Assembly (NCBI RefSeq): GCF_000159095.1 | Contig: NZ_GG666300.1 | Span: forward strand, 76,300 to 140,299 | Direction: 5' to 3' | Source of the DNA: Anaerococcus tetradius ATCC 35098 | GTDB lineage: Bacteria; Bacillota; Clostridia; Tissierellales; Peptoniphilaceae | DNA: 64,000 nt | Translations under genes and position numbers: made by a program | Shown here: positions 35,101-41,713 of the stretch, one piece after another | Position numbering within the stretch: the stretch's first letter is position 1 | Layout: every line of letters starts with the position of its first letter | Notes under the pieces: generated by a model | Databases searched by the model: none | What the model saw: the letters and a program-made list of their open reading frames with translations, nothing else | Told to the model about the DNA's origin: nothing

Positions 35101-36414
35101 GAAGCCCTAAACCAAAAGAAAATCGAAGGCCTAAGAGCTAGGATAGACTTCGAGAAAATAAGCTACAAAAACCCAGAATTTACAGAAAAAATGCTCGAAG
35201 AAGGCTACACCATCCTTGCCCCACAAATGGCAAGAGAGCATTTCGCAATAATGGAGTCAATCTTTAAAGCCCATGGCATAAATATAGAATTTCTAGATGA
35301 CATAAATAGCAAGGTCATAGACACCGGCCTAAAATACGTCAACAACGATTCTTGCTATCCATCAATAACAGTAGTAGGTCAGCTAATCGAAGCTGTAAAA
35401 TCCGGTCGCTACAATACCGATAAAATCGCCCTCCTCATGACCCAAACAGGAGGAGCTTGCAGGGCTAGTAACTATGTAGGCTATATAAGAAAGGGTCTAA
35501 AAGACGCAGGACTAGAAGACATACCAGTCATAGCCCTATCAGCCCAAGGCATAGAAAAAAGTCCGGGCTTTAACCTAAATAAACTATCATCCATACCCCT
35601 ACTAAAAAAACTAATGCGAGCAATCCTACTAGGCGATTTGATAAACAGAGTATCCAACGCCACAAGACCTTATGAAGTAAATGATGGAGAAACAAACAGA
35701 CTCAAAGAAGCTTGGCTATACAAATGTAAGCAACTTGCCCCAGACCTTGACAACAACTCCTACAAGCAAATAGTAGGCAAACTAGTAGCTGACTTCGATA
35801 ACATAGAAAGAAAAAACAAAAAACTTCCTAAAGCTGGCATAGTTGGAGAAATCCTAGTCAAATTCCTCCCAGAAGCCAACAACCACCTCCTAGACATCCT
35901 AGAAGAAGAAGGAGCAGAAGTAATCCTTCCCGACCTTACAGACTTTCTCATGTACTGCATGAAAAACACCGAGCTTAAAGCCAAATACTACGGCAAAGAA
36001 AAGAAAAAAGCATGGCTAGGAAAAATCGGCATAAAGCTAGTAGAATCTTACAGAAAACCAATAAGGACAGCCCTAAAAAATAGCAAAAACTTCACAGAAC
36101 CTTGCTATATAAACGACATAGCAGACTTCGCAGAAAATATTACAAGCCTAGGCAACCAAGCAGGCGAAGGCTGGCTTTTGGCTGGAGAAATGGTAGAATT
36201 AATCAAACAAGACGCCCCAAACATAGTAGTAATCCAACCCTTTGGCTGCCTACCTAACCACATCACTGGTAAAGGAGTAATGAAAAAAATAAGGGCAACT
36301 TACACACAAGCAAATATAGTAGCCATAGACTATGACCCAGGAGCAAGCGAAGTAAACCAAATCAACAGAGTAAAACTAATGATGGCAACAGCCCGAGAAA
36401 AAATGAAAAACTAA
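32164..36414 (+). CDS. Acyl-CoA dehydratase activase-like giant protein (BadF/HgdC ATPases plus DUF2229 and HgdB-like regions)
   Basis: A 1416-residue member of the CoA-substrate-specific enzyme activase family. It has two ASKHA ATPase domains: residues about 3-260 (MGLDLGSTTVKLVITD) and about 318-580 (VGIDAGSTTSKMVW). Each has an iron-sulfur-ligand-type Cys segment (NSICAGGTGAF; NEACSSGCGSF). A Cys cluster CGRCSNNC lies near 605-612. A DUF2229 region and HgdB-like domains follow, with NSFGCGLDAVTS and MTQTGGACRASNY. Such proteins donate ATP-driven low-potential electrons. The stand-alone giant form is common in anaerobic Firmicutes and its partner is unknown. It has an AGAAAGGAAAG site. Confidence 0.9.
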   Translation: MNLHMGLDLGSTTVKLVITDRQYNILHSVYIRHKSDVKETVRKVLSEAYEKFKDAELTVNVTGSGGMFLADYLGIDFVQEVIAETRAIREYIAGTDVVIELGGEDSKITYLSGSVEQRMNSICAGGTGAFIDQMATLLDTDAMGLNELAKAYKKVYPIASRCGVFAKTDIQALMNEGASKEDIAISVFQSVVNQTISNLACGRPIKGNITFLGGPLHFLSCLRDRFIETLGEEENTFLLPDGAEIYVALGAAILSSENPSYISYEELMRRLERKAPKNTDMTKSLKALFESEEDYCDFKRKHATGLVAYKDIHDYEGAIFVGIDAGSTTSKMVWLTEDGKILLDDYRMNLGKPLEVVISMLKEAYIKKNPKAYIASSGICGYGEDFIKKALHVDYGEVETIAHYKAAYFFNPKVDFILDIGGQDMKAMHIKDGIIDSIQLNEACSSGCGSFLSTFAQSVGMNVEEFQQKAILSKKPVDLGSRCTVFMNSKVKQAQKEGAEVEDIAAGLCYSVIKNAIQKVIKVRDPRNLGDNLIVQGGTFYGDAILRAFEKITGRVATRPEISGLMGAMGMALIARDKSTGHSSLADINELEDFTYEQKNSRCGRCSNNCSLIINIFPDGSRYITGNRCERGAGIKQSQNFSFYNMYKYKYDLLFNRKTLKEKNSMGKVGIARVLNMYEDYPFWHKFFTSLGFDIVLSDRSSRKIYENGIASISSETACYPAKLTHGHIENLIEKDVDFIFYPAIFYEYKQYKNAKNQMNCPVVSGYPDLIRNNVDNLKGIKYMAPYLSFESEKIIADRLVEEFSTFSYKGKSLGKKEIRNAVKLAWNEMQAYHDSIKKRGKEIIDFVNEKKINGLVLAGRPYHIDPEINHGIADLIESMQIPVLSEDAIAYNSDDLNYELRVLDQWSYHARLYRAAQYVGTNDNLELIQLNSFGCGLDAVTSDQVADILKAKGKIYTLIKIDEVSNLGAVKIRIRSLIEALNQKKIEGLRARIDFEKISYKNPEFTEKMLEEGYTILAPQMAREHFAIMESIFKAHGINIEFLDDINSKVIDTGLKYVNNDSCYPSITVVGQLIEAVKSGRYNTDKIALLMTQTGGACRASNYVGYIRKGLKDAGLEDIPVIALSAQGIEKSPGFNLNKLSSIPLLKKLMRAILLGDLINRVSNATRPYEVNDGETNRLKEAWLYKCKQLAPDLDNNSYKQIVGKLVADFDNIERKNKKLPKAGIVGEILVKFLPEANNHLLDILEEEGAEVILPDLTDFLMYCMKNTELKAKYYGKEKKKAWLGKIGIKLVESYRKPIRTALKNSKNFTEPCYINDIADFAENITSLGNQAGEGWLLAGEMVELIKQDAPNIVVIQPFGCLPNHITGKGVMKKIRATYTQANIVAIDYDPGASEVNQINRVKLMMATAREKMKN

Positions 36415-36419
36415 AAAAA

Positions 36420-37080
36420 CAAAAAAAGATCCTCACGTCAGAAGCGAAGCTTCTTCCTCAGGATGACATTTAGTTTGTCATTCCTAATGGTCTGGCCACA
36501 ATGAACGTAAGTGAATTGATGGCAGACCTTAATCGAGGCTTTGCGAGGTGAAGGTCGCAAGACCTGAGCCCTCAAACTACCGTCGACAGAGCTTCCACGG
36601 GGAAGCGACGAGGAATCTAACAAGCAAATCTAAGAGTCGGGTAATACTAAGACATCAAAGAAAAGATCCTCACGTCGCTATCGCTCCTCAGGATGACAAT
36701 TAGTTTGTCATTCCGACAGAGAAATCGCAGATTTCGACGAGGAATCTAACAAGCAAATCTAAGAGTCGAGTAATACTAAGACATCAAAAAAAAGATCCTC
36801 ACGTCGCTGTTGCTCCTCAGGATGACAGGGTGGAGATCCTCACGTCATAAGCAAAGCTTCTTCCTCAGGATGACAGTAATGATGTCATTCCGACAGAGCT
36901 TCCACGGGGAAGCGACGAGGAATCTCACAAGTAAATCTAAGAGTCAAGTAACACTAGGACGTCAAAGAAGAGATCCTCACGTCGCTACGCTCCTCAGGAT
37001 GACAGGGTTGTTGCTTAGCTCCCTGTGACAATTCCATTAAGGATGACATAGGTGTGTTATTCTTATAGAGAAATCCACTT
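36420..37080. repeat. Array of dispersed hairpin repeats, left block
   Basis: The sequence alternates two related motifs. One is GATCCTCACGTCGCTNCGCTCC followed by TCAGGATGACA (starts near 36428, 36665, 36794, 36835 and 36971). The other is GTCATTCCGACAGAG...CGACGAGGAATCT (near 36707 and 36883, degenerate near 36476). ATCCT/AGGAT and similar arms form hairpins. Spacing is irregular. No gene is present; apparent reading frames are chance. Confidence 0.85.
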
Positions 37081-37088
37081 AGTCATTT

Positions 37089-37373
37089 TTATTTATTCCA
37101 ATCCAGAGATAAATCTTTCCAATCAGGATTCACAGAGTTTACAATAGCATCCTTCTTTTCTCTTCTATAACTCTTTATCTGCTTTTCTCTAGCTATAGCA
37201 CCATCAATAGAATCGCCAGTTTCAAAATAAACCAACTTATTAACATTATATTTACTAGTAAATCCATCTGCTAAATGATGTTTATGTTCATACAATCTTC
37301 TCTCTAAGTTATTGGTAACGCCTGTATAAATTACCTTGTTATTATAATTGGACAATATATAGACATAGTACAT
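37089..37373 (-). CDS. GIY-YIG domain protein (YhbQ/UPF0213 type)
   Basis: A 94-residue single-domain nuclease-like protein. It starts MYYVYILSNYNNKVIYTGVT, where Y-V-Y-I-L and I-Y-T-G-V correspond to GIY and YIG. The Arg-bearing helix NNLERRLYEHKHH and a later Glu (DSIDGAIAREKQIK) follow. An AGGAGGC site precedes the ATG. It sits alone between two blocks of dispersed repeats. It is probably a DNA-repair or structure-specific nuclease; a role in maintaining the repeats is speculation. Confidence 0.9.
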   Translation of the reverse strand: MYYVYILSNYNNKVIYTGVTNNLERRLYEHKHHLADGFTSKYNVNKLVYFETGDSIDGAIAREKQIKSYRREKKDAIVNSVNPDWKDLSLDWNK

Positions 37374-37439
37374 AAAAGCCTCCTATTATTCTTTATTAAA
37401 TTATAGCATTACAAATAATAGATAACAAAATTTATTGTA

Positions 37440-37850
37440 AAAAGATCCTCACGTCAGAAGCAAAGCTTCTTCCTCGGGATGACAATAATGATGGTAGACC
37501 TACTCTGTCATTCCGACAGAGCTTCCACTGGGAAGCGACGAGGAATCTCACAAGTAAGTCTAAGAGCCAAGTAACACTAAGAAGTCAAAGAAAAGATCCT
37601 CACGTCGCTCCGCTCCTCGACGGTAGTTTTCGGATTCGCTTTTAATCGGAAAGCTCATCTCGAAAAGCCTCGATTAAGGAATTTCATCAGCTCGCTTTGC
37701 TCCCTGTGACAATTCCATTAAGGATGACATTTAGTTTGTCATTCCGACAGAGAAATCGCAGATTTCGACGAGGAATCTCACAAGTAAATCTAAGAGCCAA
37801 GTAACACTAAGACGTCAAAGAAAAATATCCTCAGGTCAGAAGCTAAGCTT
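37440..37850. repeat. Array of dispersed hairpin repeats, right block
   Basis: Same motifs as the left block: GATCCTCACGTC near 37443 and 37592, GTCATTCCGACAGAG near 37506 and 37737, and GACGAGGAATCTCACAAG near 37538 and 37769. The second copy is broken by TTTTCGGATTCGC sequence near 37625-37690. No gene is seen. Confidence 0.85.
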
Positions 37851-37950
37851 TAAAAATCATTATTTTTTGTATAAGCTTAGAGTTTAGCTAAGGATAGGGT
37901 GATTTTGATATTATATTTATAAATAAATCTTCATAAAATACCGAATATCC

Positions 37951-37979
37951 TTGACAAGCTCACGGAAAAATGATATAAC
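37951..37979 (+). promoter_or_regulatory. Consensus sigma-A promoter for the non-coding RNA
   Basis: TTGACA (37951-37956), exactly 17 bases, then TATAAC (37974-37979). No ORF with a ribosome site follows for 400 bases. Confidence 0.85.
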
Positions 37980-37985
37980 ATTAAT

Positions 37986-38299
37986 TAGTTAAATAGCTAA
38001 AGGATATTAACTGCCTAGAAGTCCACAAAAGGCACTAGTAAATATCATTTTGTTGTTTAATTTGCCCTTCCACTTTAGGACAATACCTGCCAGGGTGAAT
38101 CTCCATATTCCTTCGGCTTATGCAATTATTATCTACTTAATATTTGTTCGCTTTCACTTAACTTGGCAAAAGACCTAACTTGGATTGTAGAAATACAAAA
38201 AATATTTTTATATAAAAAGAAATATTTTCCCGCCCAGCTTTGGGCAATAGTTTTTCCCTTCTGAGAGCCACCCCTTGATCGGTGGCTCGATTTTTTTTC
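37986..38299 (+). ncRNA. Structured non-coding RNA of about 260-310 nt, class unknown
   Basis: It runs from a consensus promoter to terminators, with no coding potential. The 5' part folds into a two-tier hairpin: GATATT (38003-38008)/AATATC (38041-38046) outside and TGCCT (38012-38016)/AGGCA (38030-38034) inside. A C-rich central part follows (about 38068-38125) with ACCTGCCAGGGT and CCTTCGG. The 3' part is AT-rich. GCCCAGCTTTGGGC (38233-38246) precedes AATAGTTTTT, and a second, stronger hairpin ends the unit. It could be 6S RNA or a raiA-type RNA; I could not match either by eye. Confidence 0.65.
38266..38299 (+). terminator. Strong intrinsic terminator of the non-coding RNA
   Basis: GAGCCACC (38266-38273) pairs with GGTGGCTC (38282-38289), followed by GA and eight T. 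Confidence 0.9.
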
Positions 38300-38409
38300 T
38301 ATATTTTATCCAATGTCTATTTTAAAATAAAAAAAGGCAAGTACAATTATAGTACATTAAGAGTCTATGGAAGCCCCGCATAGACCAATAATGTCTGAAA
38401 GGAGGAAGG

Positions 38410-38892
38410 ATGACTACTGATATAATCGCAATCTTGCCTGAAGAAATCAATCGCATAGGCATCGGATCCCGTATCTATTATGTAGATAGGAGCGAGATGG
38501 ACAGAAGAACGCCGACCCATTTTCTCAAAAACCTCTATGACCAGAAAGGCAAGAGGAAAAAACTTGTCGACAAGCAAATCAAAAACAAGGTCCAAATAGC
38601 AAGAAACTACCCCTATCCCATAGACAAAAACCACGTCTTTTTTGCCTTCAAGGTTAGAAATAGCAACTATGATGACCAACAAAGAGGCTTCGTCAATGTA
38701 AAATACGTCGACAAAATAGAAAACTCCAACATAATACTTACAACGGGCGAAGTAATAGCAAGCCTAAACAAAGAAAAGGCCCTACTTAACAACAGAAGAA
38801 ACGCCCAGCTCTTGTATTACATGAGCCTAGTAGAAAGTCTGGTAGACAATTACGAAGCAGTAAAATATGTACGTGAAAATTTATTGACTTAG
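38410..38892 (+). CDS. ComK-like competence transcription factor family protein
   Basis: A 160-residue protein resembling ComK. The N-terminal IIAILPEEINRIGIGSRIYY matches the ComK start (IAVLPEEID). A central YPYPIDKNHVFFAFK parallels the conserved P-x-hydrophobic block. RGFVNVKYVDKIE parallels the W-I-S-H-V region, and a C-terminal helical segment follows. In bacilli ComK activates DNA-uptake genes. Here it could regulate competence or another late programme. It has an AAAGGAGGAAGG site and a monocistronic layout. The similarity is by eye and moderate. Confidence 0.7.
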   Translation: MTTDIIAILPEEINRIGIGSRIYYVDRSEMDRRTPTHFLKNLYDQKGKRKKLVDKQIKNKVQIARNYPYPIDKNHVFFAFKVRNSNYDDQQRGFVNVKYVDKIENSNIILTTGEVIASLNKEKALLNNRRNAQLLYYMSLVESLVDNYEAVKYVRENLLT

Positions 38893-39038
38893 GGCTTTTC
38901 TTTTATCAAAAAAGTGTTATAATGTAATAAACAATTACAAAGATGACACAAATATGTAAGCATTATGGAGAAAATGTGGAGAAAAAGCCTGAAATTCAGG
39001 GAAAACATTAAATTTCGAAACTTTTTGTAGAAAATGTG

Positions 39039-39067
39039 TTGCAAAATTTGTAGGAATGTTGTACAAT
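39039..39067 (+). promoter_or_regulatory. Promoter of the surface protein gene
   Basis: TTGCAA (39039-39044), 17 bases, TACAAT (39062-39067). A second -10-like TATAAT lies near 38920-38926 in the 230-base leader, so more than one promoter is possible. Confidence 0.65.
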
Positions 39068-39124
39068 TGTAATTGTAAAGTGAGTACTATATTAATAGTT
39101 TAAACAAATAAGGAGAATATAATT

Positions 39125-40321
39125 ATGAAAACAAATAAATTAGCAGCTGGTGCTTTAGCATTAGCTCTAGGACTTGGCGCAATCGCTCCATCATACGCAG
39201 CAACAAGTGATGAACTTAACAAAGCAGTTGGTACATTCACAGAAAGTGAAAAAGCAGAAATCGTTAAATTAAACGCTGAATTGGAAGAACTTAAAGCTAG
39301 ACTTCCTAAATTAGAAAAAGATTTAGCTGATGCTGAAAAACTTGAAGCTGAAAAAGCAGCTGAATTAAAAGCAGCAGAAGCTTCAGTTCCAGAAGTTGCA
39401 GCTCTAAAGGCAAAAATTGAAAAACTTACTAAAGAAATATCAACAGCTAAACCAGAATTAGCAGGAGATGATGCAGATGAAGTACTTAAACATCTTAAAG
39501 AAGAAGCTGAAAAGGATTTAAAGGAAATTTATCAACCAAAACTAGATAAAGCTACTAAAGAAGCTACAAAAAATTTAAATCAAGCTCAACAAACAGTTAT
39601 AAATGCTAGAGTTCAACTTAAAAAACAACAAGACGCTGTTAATACTAAAGTTGATAAAATCAAAGAAGAACTTGGAAAACTTGGTAAAAAAGTTGATGAA
39701 GCTAAATTAAATGATATTCTTGCTCTATTCAACAACGACAAAGTTAAAGTATTAGAAGATAAAACAGCACCAGCTACACCAGAAGCATCAAAACCAGCTA
39801 AAAACAAAGCAGAAGTTCTTGCAAGAGCTGAAAAAGCTTACGCTGAAGCTAGAGAAACAGCAAAAGCAGTAGAAATCCTTAAAGAAGCAGCTCCAGCAGT
39901 TTACAAAAACCACAAAGCACCTATCGATGCTTACCTAACAAAAGCTAATGCTGTTATCAGCAAACTTGGCAAACTACTTGGCAAAAATGTAGCAGTATCT
40001 GATATTCTTTTCTCAAAAGCTTACGCTGATGAAGCTAACCTTGACGAAATTGAAAACGCTACAAAAGACGCTGAAGAAGTAACTAAAGAAGGTAAAGATC
40101 TTCTTAAAGATGTAAACAAAAAAGAAGAAGCAAAACCATCTACAGAAGACAAAAAAGAAGATAAAAAAGAAGACAAAAAAGAAGACAAAAAAGAAGACAA
40201 AAAAGCTCCAGCTAAAAAAGCATCTAAAAATGCTAAAACAGGCGTTGTAGGAGTAACAGGCGTTGCAGGAATCCTTGCAGCAGCTTCAGTTGCTTACGCA
40301 GCTAGCAAAAAAAGAGACTAA
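39125..40321 (+). CDS. Secreted helical surface protein with non-LPXTG sorting tail
   Basis: A 398-residue protein. Signal peptide: residues 1-25 (LALALGLGAIAPSYA). A Lys/Glu/Ala-rich coiled coil spans about residues 30-215. A helical module follows at about 232-290 (EARETAKAVEILKEAAPAVY), also found in the lipoprotein at 43597. Four or five KKED repeats span about 340-366. The tail has NAKTG, a hydrophobic Gly/Ala segment and KKRD. The tail has the form of a sortase signal but lacks LP. It has an AAGGAGA site and its codon use suggests high expression. It is likely a wall-attached adhesin or binding protein; the ligand is unknown. Confidence 0.85.
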   Translation: MKTNKLAAGALALALGLGAIAPSYAATSDELNKAVGTFTESEKAEIVKLNAELEELKARLPKLEKDLADAEKLEAEKAAELKAAEASVPEVAALKAKIEKLTKEISTAKPELAGDDADEVLKHLKEEAEKDLKEIYQPKLDKATKEATKNLNQAQQTVINARVQLKKQQDAVNTKVDKIKEELGKLGKKVDEAKLNDILALFNNDKVKVLEDKTAPATPEASKPAKNKAEVLARAEKAYAEARETAKAVEILKEAAPAVYKNHKAPIDAYLTKANAVISKLGKLLGKNVAVSDILFSKAYADEANLDEIENATKDAEEVTKEGKDLLKDVNKKEEAKPSTEDKKEDKKEDKKEDKKEDKKAPAKKASKNAKTGVVGVTGVAGILAAASVAYAASKKRD

Positions 40322-40395
40322 TAATACTTAAGTCACTCAAGAGTGCACTCGTAAAGACGAAGTATTAATTTAGTAACCGCGGTACTCACGAATTA

Positions 40396-40420
40396 AGACC
40401 CCTTAATAGGGGTCTTTTTT
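40396..40420 (+). terminator. Intrinsic terminator after the surface protein gene
   Basis: AGACCCC (40396-40402) pairs with GGGGTCT (40409-40415), followed by T's. It ends a 3' segment of about 75 bases that contains further pairable sequence (GAGTGC/GTACTC). Confidence 0.85.
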
Positions 40421-40455
40421 AACCCCTAATTTTAGATGGTAGGTATATAAGGTAA

Positions 40456-41604
40456 TGATAAGATATTTTTATATATCTTGGAATAAATTTTTATTTTTTT
40501 GAATCTAGATATTATGAATCACTTTTTACAAAGGGTTGAACCCTTCGAACCTTTGGGGGAACGCTAAGGGGGCGGCAGCGCTCCAGATGCCGCTTGGGCA
40601 AATTCCCCCTCCAGGCTTTCCCCTAGAACCTCTTTTCGATTGGCCCGTCGGACCACAGAGACCACCCCCTCTGCTCCTTAGCGGAGTGCGGATTTTGTTG
40701 ATTGGCTTCGCCAATCTTTTATGTATAGGTGGGAGCCTTCGTATTAGTTGGTTTAGACTCTAAGGATTCCTAATCATCATTCGATAAAAATTTATAACTC
40801 GCTAACGCTCAAACAGATAAATTTTTTTAACGCTCACTATGATTATCCATACTGCTAGAAAAGGTAGTATGAGGGGTTTCGTTGCATTTACATTTTCGTC
40901 ATACAAGATTTGCTAGTTAGATTTCTCGTCGCTTCCTCGTGGAAGCCCTGTCGAAATGACAGACGTAGAAGTTCATTCATTGTGGTCAAGGCATTAAGAA
41001 TTACAAGAGCGTGCATTTATTCTATAATCAATATGTTAGAATGAGGTAATCTAAGTTAATATGTAAGAAAAATACAAAAACATGATACGCTTTGCCAAGG
41101 GCAAAGCTTACAACTTCCCATCTCCATAATCAGTAGAAATGGCTAATAGAGTCTCTCGTTAAGAAAATCGATTTGTTTGAGCGCAAGCGAGTTATCGATT
41201 TTTAGAGAGACGATTATCAGACATTCTTATATCAAAGACCAAGTAAAACGGAGCAGCTCGTTTAAGAACAAAGATTTGCTTTAGCAAATCGACCTTATCC
41301 GCACTCCGCCCAAGGAGCAGAGGGGGTGAATGAAAAGAGGGTCCAGGGAGAAAGGTAGAGGGGGCCTCTGCAGCCCCCTTAGCTGTCTCCCTGGGGTTCG
41401 AAGGGTTCAACCCTTTGAGAAAAAATTTCTATAATATCAAGTAATAAATAGATAAAATTTATTCAAAGATATATAAAAATATCTTCCAACACCCCTAGAG
41501 TACGAAGGGTTCAACCCTTCAAAAAAGTCTTCCCTAATATCTCGTAATAAATATATAATAAACTATTTAGTCTCAGATATTTGAAAAAATATCTTCCAAG
41601 GCTA
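40456..41604. repeat. Large palindromic gene-free element, copy B (inverted relative to A)
   Basis: Core 40529-41417. Its left arm (GGTGGGAGCCTTCGTATTAG; GACTCTAAGGATTCCTAATC) is the reverse complement of A's right arm. Its right arm (ACGCTTTGCCAAGGGCAAAG; GGCTAATAGAGTCTCTCG; TTTGCTTTAGCAAATCGACC) is the reverse complement of A's left arm. The ends again carry GGTTGAACCC / GGGTTCAACC and CCCCCTCTGCTCC inverted repeats, and the outer arms carry AAGATATTT hairpins. A copy of the CGTCGCTTCC / GTCGAAATGACA dispersed repeat (40918-40962) sits in the middle and partly explains why B is longer. No gene is supported inside. Confidence 0.85.
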
Positions 41605-41713
41605 TTGTATATTTTCCAAAAAGTAACTATAATATCATATAAGGAAGAGCTTTTGACATATTTCTTAGAAAGCTATATAATTTATGTATGATATAAAATG
41701 GATAGGAGAAATT

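Noticed and set aside
37089..37373. GIY-YIG protein as a homing endonuclease in an intron
   Set aside because: The protein is the short single-domain YhbQ type with no DNA-recognition domain, and no intron or intein structure surrounds it.
36420..37850. Regularly recurring motifs resembling a CRISPR array
   Set aside because: Unit spacing is irregular, units are themselves palindromic and of two kinds, there are no uniform unique spacers, and no cas genes occur in the window.
40330..40420. T-box-like GTACCGCGG string on the minus strand after the surface protein gene
   Set aside because: No minus-strand gene follows within reach, no stem I elements are seen, and the segment is simply the 3' region before the surface protein terminator.
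40526..41410. Open frames of 60-75 codons inside element B
   Set aside because: They lie in the inverted-repeat arms, are Pro/Gly/Arg-rich from the GC-rich repeat, occur on both strands, and have no ribosome sites.
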